A stretch of DNA of 64,000 bases from JAIBAJ01 sp965284645 (GTDB lineage: Bacteria; Bacteroidota; Bacteroidia; JAIBAJ01): the NCBI GenBank assembly GCA_965284645.1, contig OZ260106.1, forward strand, positions 1,860,001 to 1,924,000. Direction: 5' to 3'. Numbering within the stretch: position 1 is the first letter of the stretch; the number at the start of each line of letters is the position of its first letter. Position numbers and translations under genes: made by a program. Positions 55,339 to 64,000 of the stretch are shown piece by piece. The notes below the pieces were generated by a model that saw only the letters and a program-made list of their open reading frames with translations, searched no databases and had not been told where the DNA came from.

Positions 55339-56475
55339 TTAAAGCCTTCTATCTAAATTTTTGACTACCGAATTCTTCCATTCGAGGAAAACCCCTTCTT
55401 CGATTTTGGTTCGAGCTGTACGCACCAAATCAAGGTAGAATGCCAAGTTGTGAACCGATGCCATCATGGGCCCTAGCATCTCACCACTGTAGAATAAATG
55501 TCGGAGGTAAGCTTTGGTATATTGTTGGTCAACCCAAGCCGTTCCTTGAGGGTCAATTGGCTCAAAACAATCCTTCCATTTCTCGTTTCGGATATTTATT
55601 TTTCCTTGCCAAGTAAATAGCATTCCGTTTCGTGCATTTCGAGTTGGCATAACGCAATCAAACATATCAACGCCTAAAGCGATGTTTTCGAGGATGTTGG
55701 TGGGTGTTCCAACCCCCATCAAATACCGGGGTTTATCTTTCGGAAGGATAGCATTGACTAACTCAACCGATTCGTACATCATTGGGGCCGGTTCTCCTAC
55801 ACTCAAGCCTCCAATTGCATTTCCTGCAGCACCTTTTGAAGCTATGTATTCAGCTGAAATTTTTCGTAGTTCGTGATAGGTACTGCCTTGTACAATGGGA
55901 AAAAGGAACTGCTCGTAACCGTAGAGAGGCTCTGTTTCACCAACACGTGCAATACAGCGATCCAACCAACGATGAGTCATTTCCATACTTTTCTTGGCAT
56001 AGGAATATTCGCAGGGGTAAGGAGTGCATTCATCAAAGGCCATCATGATATCGGCTCCTATCGCTCTTTCAATATCCATCACTCCTTCCGGACTAAAAAA
56101 GTGGTTACTACCGTCGATATGCGATTTGAATTTTACGCCTTCTTCTGTAATCTTCCGGGTATTGGCAAGTGAATAAACCTGGTAACCTCCACTATCGGTA
56201 AGGATGGGTCGGTGCCAACCGTTAAATTGATGCAATCCTCCTGCTTTTTGAAGGATTTCTGTGCCTGGACGCAGATACAAATGATAGGTATTGCCTAAAA
56301 TAATTTCGGCATTTATATCGTTGTAAAGTTCTCGTTGGTGTACCGCTTTTACGGTACCTGCCGTCCCCACTGGCATGAATATCGGCGTCTGTATGACTCC
56401 GTGACCTGTCAATAACTCAGCCCTCCGCGCTTGGGAATGCTTGTCTGTGGCTTTAATCCTAAATTCTAACCCCAT
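55339..56475 (-). CDS. tgt: Queuine tRNA-ribosyltransferase (tRNA-guanine transglycosylase)
   Basis: 378 residues, TIM-barrel enzyme that exchanges guanine at tRNA position 34 for preQ1. It has FMPVGTAGTVKAV, LGNTYHLYLRPG, the active-site LTDSGGYQVYSL (catalytic Asp) and GVDMFDCVMPTRNARNG (nucleophile Asp). The C-terminal zinc site of the standard enzyme, a CxCxxC cluster before SRAYLRHL, is not present; the equivalent stretch reads PQGTAWVDQQYTKAYLRHLF. The late His of VHNLAFYL remains. Zinc-less TGTs occur in Bacteroidota, so activity is still expected. The start is ATG 56475. Confidence 0.92.
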   Translation of the reverse strand: MGLEFRIKATDKHSQARRAELLTGHGVIQTPIFMPVGTAGTVKAVHQRELYNDINAEIILGNTYHLYLRPGTEILQKAGGLHQFNGWHRPILTDSGGYQVYSLANTRKITEEGVKFKSHIDGSNHFFSPEGVMDIERAIGADIMMAFDECTPYPCEYSYAKKSMEMTHRWLDRCIARVGETEPLYGYEQFLFPIVQGSTYHELRKISAEYIASKGAAGNAIGGLSVGEPAPMMYESVELVNAILPKDKPRYLMGVGTPTNILENIALGVDMFDCVMPTRNARNGMLFTWQGKINIRNEKWKDCFEPIDPQGTAWVDQQYTKAYLRHLFYSGEMLGPMMASVHNLAFYLDLVRTARTKIEEGVFLEWKNSVVKNLDRRL

Positions 56476-56555
56476 GTGTATAAAATCGGACAAAGGTAAA
56501 ATTTGCCTGAGGTCGTGGGGATAATTTTGCTAATTGCTAAGAGAAAAGCGTTGAA

Positions 56556-57689
56556 ATGGAGTTTCATATAGACCAGGCCGGTGTAGTTGGTATCGTCCTA
56601 TTTATTTTATTGATGTTGTCCCTGTTGATTTACTGGGGGTATTATCTATTTGTATTTACTCGTCTTGCGTTTTATAATCCACCCAAATCGCTTAATAAAG
56701 TTCAGCCTGTTTCCATTATAATTTGCGCCAAGAATGAGCTGGAGAATTTGCAGAGGAATCTTCCTTTGATTATGGCCCAGGAGTATCCAGAGTTCGAGGT
56801 AATTGTAGTGAATGATCATAGTTTTGATGAATCATTATTGTTTTTGAAAGAATTTGCCAAGCTTCACTCTAATTTCAAGGTAATTAACTTAGACGAAGAA
56901 GAAATAATACTTTCAGGTAAAAAATTTGCTCAAACCTTGGGAATTAAAGGGGCGAAGTATGAACTTTTGTTGTTTACTGATGCTGATTGCACGCCTGTAA
57001 GCAATAAATGGTTGGCCACCATGCAAAGCAATTATTCAGATAAAGTTGAACTGGTGCTCGGGTATGGTGCTTACGAGAAACGTCCGGGCTTACTAAATCA
57101 ACTGATTCGGTTTGATACCTTTCAAATAGCTTTACAATACTTTTCCTACAGTTTGATAGGAATGCCTTACATGGGGGTTGGAAGAAATTTAAGTTATAGA
57201 CGAACTGTTTTCTTTAGAAATAAAGGGTTTGGAAGTCATAACCATATTCGGAGTGGGGATGATGATTTATTTGTCAATGAAGTGGCCAATAACCAGAATA
57301 CACTGATTGAGGTTAGACCAGAGAGCCATACTATGTCGATACCCAAGAAAACCTGGAGTGATTGGTTTAGGCAAAAAAGAAGACATATGACAACGGGTGG
57401 ATTGTATAAAGCAAGTCATAAATTTTGGCTGGGTTGGTTTTATTCGGCACAGATGTTTTCTTGGTTATGTTTTATCCTTTTGTTTGCGATTCAATACAAT
57501 TGGCAGTGGATTTTAATCATTTTGTTTTTAAAAATGTTGGTTCAGTGGATAATTTGGTGGAAAACATCGAAATGGTTAGGACAAAAAGATTTATTATTAC
57601 TTTCGCCATTACTAGAGTTGTTGATGGTGTTTTTCAATCTGTTTTTTTCGGTTACTAATCTTTTTGCTAAAGAACCCCAATGGAAGTAG
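56556..57689 (+). CDS. Membrane-associated family 2 glycosyltransferase
   Basis: 377 residues. One N-terminal transmembrane helix (VVGIVLFILLMLSLLIYWGY) precedes a GT-A domain: VSIIICAKNELENLQRNLP, VIVVNDHSF, metal-site FTDADCTPV, MGVGRNLSYRR, SGDDDLFVNE and a (Q/R)xxRW-like FRQKRRHMTTG. Two to three C-terminal helices follow. The layout is that of processive or lipid-linked sugar synthases, but the product is unknown. The last 10 bases overlap the ECF sigma gene, so the two are co-transcribed. Confidence 0.87.
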   Translation: MEFHIDQAGVVGIVLFILLMLSLLIYWGYYLFVFTRLAFYNPPKSLNKVQPVSIIICAKNELENLQRNLPLIMAQEYPEFEVIVVNDHSFDESLLFLKEFAKLHSNFKVINLDEEEIILSGKKFAQTLGIKGAKYELLLFTDADCTPVSNKWLATMQSNYSDKVELVLGYGAYEKRPGLLNQLIRFDTFQIALQYFSYSLIGMPYMGVGRNLSYRRTVFFRNKGFGSHNHIRSGDDDLFVNEVANNQNTLIEVRPESHTMSIPKKTWSDWFRQKRRHMTTGGLYKASHKFWLGWFYSAQMFSWLCFILLFAIQYNWQWILIILFLKMLVQWIIWWKTSKWLGQKDLLLLSPLLELLMVFFNLFFSVTNLFAKEPQWK

Positions 57690-58285
57690 GAAATCTCTCA
57701 TCCAAAGCTGAATACGACTATAAGTTGGTTCAACAGGCTCTTGCTGATGCTGATCAAAAGGCTTATGCTGAATTAATGGATCGTTACCGCGATTCTGTTT
57801 ACTTTATGTTGCTTAAAATGGTCAACAATAAGGACGATGCGGATGATTTAACCATTGAAGCATTTGGAAAAGCATTTAATAAGCTGCATCAATATGCGCC
57901 AAACTATGCCTTTAGTACCTGGCTTTTTAAGATTGCCACCAACAACTGCATCGATTTTATAAGAAGAAAGAAGATGCAGGTGTATTCTTTGGATAAACCA
58001 ATTGAAGGGAGCGATGGAAGTGAAATCAGTGTAGAAGTGAAGTCACAAACCCTTGATCCAGAAGAATGGTTGATCAAAAAGCAAAAGGTAAAGCACATGC
58101 GTGCAGTGGTTGATAAATTGAAACCTCGTTACAGAAATTTGGTTGAGTTACGGTATTATAAAGAACTTTCATACGAAGAAATTGCCCAACAATTGGATTT
58201 GCCGCTTGGTACAGTTAAGGCCCAACTATTTAGAGCAAGGGAATTTCTCTATAATATGATGAAGAATACCGAAGGTAAAATCTAA
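57680..58285 (+). CDS. ECF-type RNA polymerase sigma factor
   Basis: 201 residues. Region 2 is visible as YAELMDRYRDSVYFMLLKMV, NNKDDADDLTIEAFGKAFNK and FSTWLFKIATNNCIDFIRRK; region 4 as LKPRYRNLVELRYYKELSYE and IAQQLDLPLGTVKAQLFRAR. The linker (SLDKPIEGSDGSEISVEVKS) is slightly longer than usual. No anti-sigma factor or FecR-type gene follows, and its start overlaps the glycosyltransferase by 10 bases. The downstream gene converges on it, with a four-base overlap of the stops. Its regulon is unknown. Confidence 0.93.
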   Translation: MEVGNLSSKAEYDYKLVQQALADADQKAYAELMDRYRDSVYFMLLKMVNNKDDADDLTIEAFGKAFNKLHQYAPNYAFSTWLFKIATNNCIDFIRRKKMQVYSLDKPIEGSDGSEISVEVKSQTLDPEEWLIKKQKVKHMRAVVDKLKPRYRNLVELRYYKELSYEEIAQQLDLPLGTVKAQLFRAREFLYNMMKNTEGKI

Positions 58286-59031
58286 TGATAGGCTAAGGTT
58301 TTTTTAGCCAGCCTTAAAGCTTTTCTTTCTCTTCTTTCTTCTCGGTAATCCAATTTTAGTTGTTTTACAACTTTTGGTTTAAATACGCAGCGGTATAATC
58401 CGCCTAAGAACAACTTTACCCGAATGGCATAATAAGGCGAATTGAGTACTTTCCGAATCGCAGGTTCCTTGGTAAATACATGGTTGTAACCAATTCCAAC
58501 ACCGAACCCTAGCCAATGAAAAACCTTGTAATGCGCGTTTAAACCACCCGAAGTGAATACCAAGTCGCTTGTCATTCTTCGCCCTTTTATGGAAGTAGAA
58601 ACTTTGTTGGTATCTACTCTTCCTTTCCCATAACCTAAATTTAATGGGATACTAACCTCCCACCTGAAATCTTCATACAGTACATATTCAAAAAACGGTC
58701 CCCAATAGTTAAATTTCAATTGCTGCTGAACCGTGTCTTTCTCTCTGAATAAGGCATCCAGCGGTCTTTCTTTCCCAAGGAAGAAATAGGTAAATCCAAA
58801 TCGATAACGCTGGTAAAGTTCAACACCTAGTTTAACTCCATCCATTTTGGTATTGGGTTTTGCCAAAAATAAATTCCTGTCATCAAATCCAGCAACAAGG
58901 TCAAACCATGGTTTTTTCCTTTGGAAAAGACTATCCCGTTTGATATCCCAAGTTAAAGAGTCTATTTTAAACGATTGGCAATTGCCCAAAAGGGATAGCA
59001 AAATGAAAGAAAGAAGAAAAAGCTGTCTCAT
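58282..59031 (-). CDS. Secreted/outer-membrane protein of unknown function (249 aa)
   Basis: Signal peptide RQLFLLSFILLSLLGNCQ from ATG 59031 (the longer start at 59040 adds three residues). The mature part is strand-like: LGVELYQRYRFGFTYFFLGK, EVSIPLNLGYGKGRVDTNKV and YKVFHWLGFGVGIGYNHVFT suggest a small outer-membrane barrel. A basic tail (YREERRERKALRLAKKTLAY) follows. I do not recognise a family. It overlaps the prmC stop by four bases (ATGA), so it is translated after prmC. Confidence 0.75.
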   Translation of the reverse strand: MRQLFLLSFILLSLLGNCQSFKIDSLTWDIKRDSLFQRKKPWFDLVAGFDDRNLFLAKPNTKMDGVKLGVELYQRYRFGFTYFFLGKERPLDALFREKDTVQQQLKFNYWGPFFEYVLYEDFRWEVSIPLNLGYGKGRVDTNKVSTSIKGRRMTSDLVFTSGGLNAHYKVFHWLGFGVGIGYNHVFTKEPAIRKVLNSPYYAIRVKLFLGGLYRCVFKPKVVKQLKLDYREERRERKALRLAKKTLAYH

Positions 59032-59813
59032 AAAACACAAACAAACCTTTCCTTGCCTGATAAATCAAGAATGGATTGGGTTTCGTAGTTGTCAAAAAGT
59101 TGCTTTGTTTCTAATCCTAAACGTGCATTGATCTCCATCCAAATTCGTCCTTTCTCTGCCAAATGCTTCTTTGCAAATTCTTTAATGGCTTTATAAAACA
59201 CCAAAGGGTTGTTGTCTGGAACAAATAGAGCTAAATGGGGCTCATGCGCCAAAACGTTGTCGGACATATCGGATTTTTCCTTTTCCATAATATACGGGGG
59301 ATTTGAAACGATTAAATCGAATTGTGCAGACGATTCAAAATAGGAAAGGTTTAAAAGGTCGGTTTGAACAAATTCCACCTCCAAATTATTTTTAAGAGCG
59401 TTTTGTCTGGCCAGTTTTAAGGCATCTGGACAAATTTCTAATCCGTAAACCTTTGCTTCAGGAAATATTTTCTTTAAGGATAAGGCAATACATCCGCTTC
59501 CACTGCAAAGATCGATGATTCTTTTTGGACTTGGTTTGCCATAAAATTGTTGGCGAATCAATTCAATCATTTCCTCGGTTTCAGGACGAGGAATTAAAAC
59601 ATAACTATTGACTTGTATGGTTAATCCATAAAATTCGGTTTCACCAACAATGTATTGCCATGGAACCTGCTTTTTTAGTTTACGGATGACTCGTTGAACG
59701 ATTAAAATTTCTGATTCTGAAATTCGTCTGCTACTATTGTAAACTAGCTCACTCGGACGAATGCCAAAATAATGTTCGAGCATCAATCTGAAGAAGGTTT
59801 GTATTTCCTCCAA
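59028..59813 (-). CDS. prmC: Peptide chain release factor N5-glutamine methyltransferase
   Basis: 261 residues; methylates the Gln of the GGQ motif in release factors RF1/RF2. The N-terminal helical domain ends with VPWQYIVGETEFYGL; SAM motif I is IDLCSGSGCIALSL; the catalytic NPPY lies in DLIVSNPPYIMEKEKSD near residue 170. It is slightly shorter than the common 280 residues. The preceding galK gene is on the same strand, 124 bases away. Confidence 0.92.
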   Translation of the reverse strand: MEEIQTFFRLMLEHYFGIRPSELVYNSSRRISESEILIVQRVIRKLKKQVPWQYIVGETEFYGLTIQVNSYVLIPRPETEEMIELIRQQFYGKPSPKRIIDLCSGSGCIALSLKKIFPEAKVYGLEICPDALKLARQNALKNNLEVEFVQTDLLNLSYFESSAQFDLIVSNPPYIMEKEKSDMSDNVLAHEPHLALFVPDNNPLVFYKAIKEFAKKHLAEKGRIWMEINARLGLETKQLFDNYETQSILDLSGKERFVCVL

Positions 59814-59937
59814 TAAATAGTTGTTTTGTAGTTCTCTAAAAAAAGAACCTTAATGCCCTCTATACGATTGCTGGGCGGCAGTTGGTCAATCACCCTGCAA
59901 AAATAAGGATTTAAATAGGAAACAGAAGTTCCTCCAT

Positions 59938-61101
59938 TTAGTCAAGGTGTTTAACTCCATCAGCTAATTCTGGAATATAGAATTCCGCTTGATAACCAAT
60001 AGCCTCAGAATATTTTTTTTCTACCTCCTTCATAAATTGTTCCAATCCATTTCTGTTAACTAGAGCCAAGGCACAACCGCCAAATCCACCACCCATCATT
60101 CTTGCTCCTAAACAATCTTTGTTTTGTAGGGCAGCATTAACCAACTGGTCCATTTCAGTCCCACTTGTTTCATAGTCCGTTCTTAAGGATTCATGCGATT
60201 CGGTAAGGAGTTGTCCAAATCGTTTTAGGTCATTTGTCCGAAGGGCATTTACACTTTCTAAAACTCGTCTGTTTTCCGTAATAACATGTTTTGCCCTCCT
60301 TCTGATTTTTTCATCCTGGAGAAGTTCGATATCCTCCAACTCCGCTTGAGCTAGGTTTTCAATTGCACGACTTTTTTTAATTTCTTCTAAAGCCAATTCA
60401 CTTTCCTGTCTGCGCTCATTGTATTTGCTTTCAACCAATTTTCTTGGTTTGCATGAATTCATTACCACCAATGAAAAGTCACCAAGTTCTACTGGGACAG
60501 GTTCAAAATGAAGGGTTTGGCAATCCAATAACAAGGCTTGGTTTTGAAGTCCATTCGCTACTGCAAACTGGTCCATAATGCCACAGTTCATCCCAACGAA
60601 CTCATTTTCTGCCGCCTGTCCCCAAATGGAAATTTTCGTTCTGTGAATAGGTAAATGATGGAAATAGCAGGCCAGGTAACAAACAAGAACTTCCAAGGAG
60701 GCAGATGAAGACAAACCCGAACCTCTTGGAATGTCCCCATTAAAAACCAAATCTATCCCTTTTAGTCTGATTCCGTTTGCTTTTTCCACCTCTAATAAGG
60801 ATCCAACTACATACGAAGCCCAATGTCCGGAAAGTGTCTGTTTTAGGTCAGGATTTGAAAGGTCAATGCTTAGCAATGCTTGGTCAAAATTGCAGGAAAA
60901 AATTCTGAAAGTATTTGTTCCATTGAATTGGGCCATTGCGTAGGTACCCATTGAAATAGCTGCCGGCAGTACCCAACCCCCATTGTAATCAATATGGTCG
61001 CCAATCAGGTTTATTCGGCCAGGACAAAAAAACAGATTTCCTTCTGATCCGAATAATTCCTTAAACGTTTTTTTGGCATTATTTACTGCGGTTTGGTTCA
61101 T
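59938..61101 (-). CDS. galK: Galactokinase
   Basis: 387 residues, GHMP kinase that phosphorylates galactose at C1. The substrate signature is FCPGRINLIGDHIDYNGGWV (Asp replaces the usual Glu of GEH), the ATP loop is PRGSGLSSSASLEV, the catalytic Asp lies in CGIMDQFAVANG, and motif 3 is ARMMGGGFGGCALAL. The start overlaps pbpC by 23 bases, so it is read from the same transcript, although the functions seem unrelated. No galT or mutarotase gene is present nearby. Confidence 0.93.
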   Translation of the reverse strand: MNQTAVNNAKKTFKELFGSEGNLFFCPGRINLIGDHIDYNGGWVLPAAISMGTYAMAQFNGTNTFRIFSCNFDQALLSIDLSNPDLKQTLSGHWASYVVGSLLEVEKANGIRLKGIDLVFNGDIPRGSGLSSSASLEVLVCYLACYFHHLPIHRTKISIWGQAAENEFVGMNCGIMDQFAVANGLQNQALLLDCQTLHFEPVPVELGDFSLVVMNSCKPRKLVESKYNERRQESELALEEIKKSRAIENLAQAELEDIELLQDEKIRRRAKHVITENRRVLESVNALRTNDLKRFGQLLTESHESLRTDYETSGTEMDQLVNAALQNKDCLGARMMGGGFGGCALALVNRNGLEQFMKEVEKKYSEAIGYQAEFYIPELADGVKHLD

Positions 61102-63454
61102 TTTCTTCCTTCTTTACAATAGTAAATGCAATGGTATGACTTTCTCCTAAGTGGTCTGTAACATTCAAAATATGTTTTCCCGGTTCGGGATTGATTTGGA
61201 TTTCATGGTTTCCAATGGTTGTTTCTACAAAAGTGCCATCCAAGGTCCAAAAAACTTCGGCCTTACTTTGTTTGTGGGTGGCTCTGCAAATCATGCCCAG
61301 TTGCAGGTTTTCATTGTTTCGGGGAATGAATATTAAAGCATTCGGAGTAGGATATACAACCCCAAGTTGGGTGTCAACTTCTTTTGGATCGCATCCAGCT
61401 AAGAAAGGGGGAAGTGTTTTAAAGCCTGGATTCTTAGCCTTGTAATACCATTCCTCCACTGGGGGAAGTACGAAATAAACTTCTTTGGCCATTTCATTCA
61501 CTGGATAGCAATTGCTAGTTACACGATGTGTTTTGTCTTTATCCAAAAATTGCAATTTGTGATAAGAACAAGATTGGATTTGACTGGCATTTTTTTGAAC
61601 CCATTCTGTTTTGGTTTCCAAACAATACGTTGTTGGCGGTAATCCACTTTGAGCACAAAGTACTTTTTGAGTTAAGGCATAAGTAGGCATTTTGAACCAG
61701 GCTGAGCGAGGTAAGGAACTGAAAATATCAAATAGCAAGGGGGCTGCTGTGGCAATCCCGGTTAAGCCTGGTCTACCTTCTCCATTGGCATTTCCAACCC
61801 AAACGCCTACCGTGTAATTTGGATTTACCCCTACTGCCCAACCATCTCTAAAGCCAAAGCTGGTACCTGTTTTCCAAGCCACCTTACTGCCACTCGAAAA
61901 CTCTCTCCAGGAGGATTCTAAATCAGGTCTGGCAACTTCCACCATAGCCTCTAGCGTTAACCAAGCCACACCTGGGTCAAAAGGCTTTTCATTGGTTTTT
62001 TGCTTTGGAATTTCTGAAGTGTAATGGGGTGGAAAAGTCTTGTGTTTGCATTCTGGAAGGATGGAACGAGCCAAGGATGCATACATGCCTGTTAAATCCC
62101 AAAGATTCCCTTCAGCACCCCCCAAAATGATTGAAAGTCCATAATGTTTGGAGGTGTGGTTCAAGGTTGTCATTCCCATTTGTTTTAAACAAATATTGAA
62201 TTTCTCTGTACCTATTTGTTGTAAAATTTTCACTGCAGGGATATTCAAAGACCGTCCTAAGGCTCGCTTGGCTGGAACAATTCCGTCAAAGGATAAACTG
62301 AAATTTTTGGGAGAATACCCATGAATATGTACAGGAATATCCTGAACCAAAGTACTAGGATACAACATTCCTTCTTGCAAAGCAGAGGCAAAAAGAAATG
62401 GTTTTAATATGCTGCCGGTGCTTCGAGGAGCTGCAATGATATCAACGTTTTCATGGTGCTGAGCCTTTTCTGGTGCTTGAACATTTCCAATATAGGCCAG
62501 TACTTCCCCTGTTTTTGTATTTAGCACCAAAGCCGCCATGTTATGAATTTCATTCTGTTTCCAATAGGCATTGTGTTTGGTTACGAGCTGTCCGACCCGT
62601 TGCTGCAACGAATAGCTTAAGGTAGTATGTATGATTTTTCCATGATGTCCATCTTTTTCCATTCGAATCATCAAATGGGGGATTTCCAAAGGTATTGGTT
62701 TGGGTGGTCCTGGAATACCTTCCAATAAGGATAAGGAATAGGTGGATTGGTCAATGATTTTCGCTTCAAAAAGATAGTGAAGAAGTTGATTGCGCTTCCG
62801 AAGGAGTTTATCTTGGTTTTTTCCGGGGAAAATTATAGCCGGACTATTGGGCAATACTGCCAAGGTTGCTGCTTCTGCCCAAGATAAAAGCTCGGAAGGA
62901 CGACCAAAATAGCGCCACGAAGCAGCCTCGAGTCCTACTGTATTTCCTCCAAATGGTGCATGGGACGCATAAAGATTAAGAATTTCCTTTTTGGAATAAC
63001 CAGCCTCCAAGCGAATAGCCAGGAATAATTCAATGATTTTTTCCCAATATGTCCTGCCAGGATTTTTTCGGTGCATCCGAATTACCTGCATGGATAAAGT
63101 GGAGGCCCCACTTATTTTTCGTCCATATTTTAAGTTTAATCGCAAGGCACGAAACATGGCTACAGGATTAACCCCAATGTGTTTATGAAAATACCTGTCT
63201 TCAAATGCTACGATGCAGGTGGCAAATTTGGAAGGAACGGAATCGCATTCGGGAAATCTCCATTGTCCATCCTCAGCAATTCGGGCACCTAATAAGCGGT
63301 TTTCTCTGTCGTAAACGACGGTGGAATAAGGCGAATCAAAAAGTTTAGAAGGTAAGGAAAGCCAGAAACCCAACAGCATCAAACCCAAGATTAAAATTCC
63401 TTTTCCCCATTTTGACCGGAGAATGGGCAATAAAGCAAGGAATTTGTCTTTCAT
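61079..63454 (-). CDS. pbpC: Penicillin-binding protein 1C
   Basis: 791 residues, inner-membrane bifunctional peptidoglycan enzyme. There is one N-terminal transmembrane helix (WGKGILILGLMLLGFWLSLP). The glycosyltransferase domain has FEDRYFHKHIGVNP (catalytic Glu), SGASTLSMQVIRM and NLYASHAPFGGNTVGLEAAS. The transpeptidase domain has SxxK in STGSILKPFLF, SxN in RSLNIPAVKIL and KTG in WKTGTSFGFRDGW. The C-terminal PBP1C-specific domain (YFVLPPVEEWYYKAKNPGF, then FLAGC) is present. Alpha2-macroglobulin, the usual PBP1C partner, is not in this window. The gene is first of a leftward operon (pbpC-galK, then prmC and a barrel protein). Confidence 0.94.
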   Translation of the reverse strand: MKDKFLALLPILRSKWGKGILILGLMLLGFWLSLPSKLFDSPYSTVVYDRENRLLGARIAEDGQWRFPECDSVPSKFATCIVAFEDRYFHKHIGVNPVAMFRALRLNLKYGRKISGASTLSMQVIRMHRKNPGRTYWEKIIELFLAIRLEAGYSKKEILNLYASHAPFGGNTVGLEAASWRYFGRPSELLSWAEAATLAVLPNSPAIIFPGKNQDKLLRKRNQLLHYLFEAKIIDQSTYSLSLLEGIPGPPKPIPLEIPHLMIRMEKDGHHGKIIHTTLSYSLQQRVGQLVTKHNAYWKQNEIHNMAALVLNTKTGEVLAYIGNVQAPEKAQHHENVDIIAAPRSTGSILKPFLFASALQEGMLYPSTLVQDIPVHIHGYSPKNFSLSFDGIVPAKRALGRSLNIPAVKILQQIGTEKFNICLKQMGMTTLNHTSKHYGLSIILGGAEGNLWDLTGMYASLARSILPECKHKTFPPHYTSEIPKQKTNEKPFDPGVAWLTLEAMVEVARPDLESSWREFSSGSKVAWKTGTSFGFRDGWAVGVNPNYTVGVWVGNANGEGRPGLTGIATAAPLLFDIFSSLPRSAWFKMPTYALTQKVLCAQSGLPPTTYCLETKTEWVQKNASQIQSCSYHKLQFLDKDKTHRVTSNCYPVNEMAKEVYFVLPPVEEWYYKAKNPGFKTLPPFLAGCDPKEVDTQLGVVYPTPNALIFIPRNNENLQLGMICRATHKQSKAEVFWTLDGTFVETTIGNHEIQINPEPGKHILNVTDHLGESHTIAFTIVKKEENEPNRSK

Positions 63455-63522
63455 GGAGGGTTCGAAAATAAGGGAGAAATGAAAAGTTTATTAAAATTCA
63501 ACCGGATGCAAAAATAGAGAAG

Positions 63523-63530
63523 TAAATTTG
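63523..63530 (+). promoter_or_regulatory. Candidate -7 element for tatA
   Basis: TAAATTTG matches TAnnTTTG 19 bases before ATG 63549; no clear -33 box. Confidence 0.35.
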
Positions 63531-63548
63531 CCTCCAAATTTTGAAATA

Positions 63549-63911
63549 ATGACGCTTTTGTTTTTAGGTGATATTGGTGGTGGAGAGGTTATTCTGATAA
63601 TGTTTGTTGTGCTCATGTTTTTTGGATCCAAACAGATACCACAGTTGGCTCGAGGCTTGGGCAAGGGTATTCGCGAGTTCAAAGATGCAGCGAACGGTAT
63701 CCAACGTGAAATAGAGAAAACTATGCATGAGCCTCCAGTAGCTGAAAATAGGGTAGTGGAGCGTATTGAACCAAAACCATTGAACCAAAATTCGGAACCT
63801 GCCCCTTTACCTGAAACCGAAAAGGTTGAATCTTCAGTTGCCGAAGAGCCATCTACTCCCATAATTCCTGAAATTAAACCGGCACAAGGCAGCGTTGCCC
63901 GTGAAGTTTAA
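63549..63911 (+). CDS. tatA: Sec-independent translocase protein TatA/TatE
   Basis: 120 residues from ATG 63549. A short transmembrane helix (EVILIMFVVLMFFGSKQIPQ) is followed by the amphipathic helix LARGLGKGIREFKDAANGI and an acidic, proline-rich tail (EPAPLPETEKVESSVAEEPS). The FGSKQIPQLARGLGK hinge is diagnostic for TatA/B. It would form the pore part of the twin-arginine translocon; tatC is not in the window. The in-frame start at 63528 would add seven residues and is less likely. The stop overlaps a leftward gene's stop by four bases. Confidence 0.9.
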   Translation: MTLLFLGDIGGGEVILIMFVVLMFFGSKQIPQLARGLGKGIREFKDAANGIQREIEKTMHEPPVAENRVVERIEPKPLNQNSEPAPLPETEKVESSVAEEPSTPIIPEIKPAQGSVAREV

Positions 63912-64000
63912 TCTTCCGTATTGTAAATTTTTACCTGCTTTTCGCCATCGGTGCTCACCACCATTTGGGGTTTGCCTTCCTTTATTTTAACGGCGAATGG
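63908..64000 (-). CDS. C-terminal end of a leftward gene, unknown product
   Basis: Not a complete ORF: the last 30 codons plus TAA of a gene that enters from the right edge. The residues PFAVKIKEGKPQMVVSTDGE then KQVKIYNTED look like a plausible, well-structured protein end. It converges on tatA, with the two stops sharing four bases. No family can be named from 30 residues. Confidence 0.55.
   Translation of the reverse strand, partial: PFAVKIKEGKPQMVVSTDGEKQVKIYNTED

Noticed and set aside
1..64000. tRNA, rRNA, complete insertion sequence, prophage or defence island
   Set aside because: I saw no cloverleaf-like runs, rRNA blocks, transposase, integrase or phage structural genes, nor restriction or abortive-infection motifs.

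Overview
The window is a stretch of chromosome from a member of the Bacteroidota, probably a free-living lineage outside the Bacteroidales. The signs are the number of proteins with type IX secretion system (T9SS) C-terminal sorting domains (at least seven, plus a partial one at the left edge), TAnnTTTG-like promoter elements, few Shine-Dalgarno sequences, futalosine-pathway menaquinone synthesis (mqnE), GH3-family and BatA-like proteins. I see no rRNA, tRNA, CRISPR array, phage or insertion sequence with its own transposase.

Layout. 1-9.7 kb: end of a large T9SS surface protein; a leftward sensor-propeller/aminotransferase/lpxD operon; a small unknown ORF coupled to a family 2 glycosyltransferase; two secreted unknowns; an LpxH-like phosphoesterase. 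10.2-16.4 kb: three consecutive secreted T9SS proteins, the last a GH13 alpha-amylase, which share one unnamed module. 16.4-22.7 kb: GNAT and pirin genes, an AlgJ/AlgX-like and MBOAT (AlgI-like) O-acylation pair, and a divergent NodU/CmcH carbamoyltransferase. 22.7-23.8 kb: non-coding tandem repeats. 23.9-30.5 kb: HhH outer-membrane protein, CotH-like T9SS protein, GH3, LysE and TrmH/SpoU genes. 31-37 kb: a helical unknown, an Ig-array adhesin, peroxiredoxin and YraN. 37.7-41.9 kb: a three-gene operon starting with a urea-transporter/M23-peptidase fusion. 42.2-48 kb: a giant type-B T9SS protein, an M43 metalloprotease and mqnE. 48.7-55 kb: pyrC-like, BatA-like, a TPR protein and acyl-CoA dehydrogenase. 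55.3-64 kb: tgt, glycosyltransferase plus ECF sigma factor, prmC, galK, pbpC, tatA.

The intergenic DNA is the most unusual part. Seven copies of a structured element of about 130-220 bp lie between genes in both orientations. They keep the same short conserved blocks while their paired arms change in compensating ways, which suggests a folded RNA or DNA element. Three copies of a nearly identical element of about 184 bp with long imperfect terminal inverted repeats look like a recently active MITE, and a second, more diverged family of about 110 bp shares its TTTAACCC-like ends. Two genes (the aminotransferase and the CotH protein) each carry a one-base deficit in a homopolymer, which is either assembly error or real frameshift.
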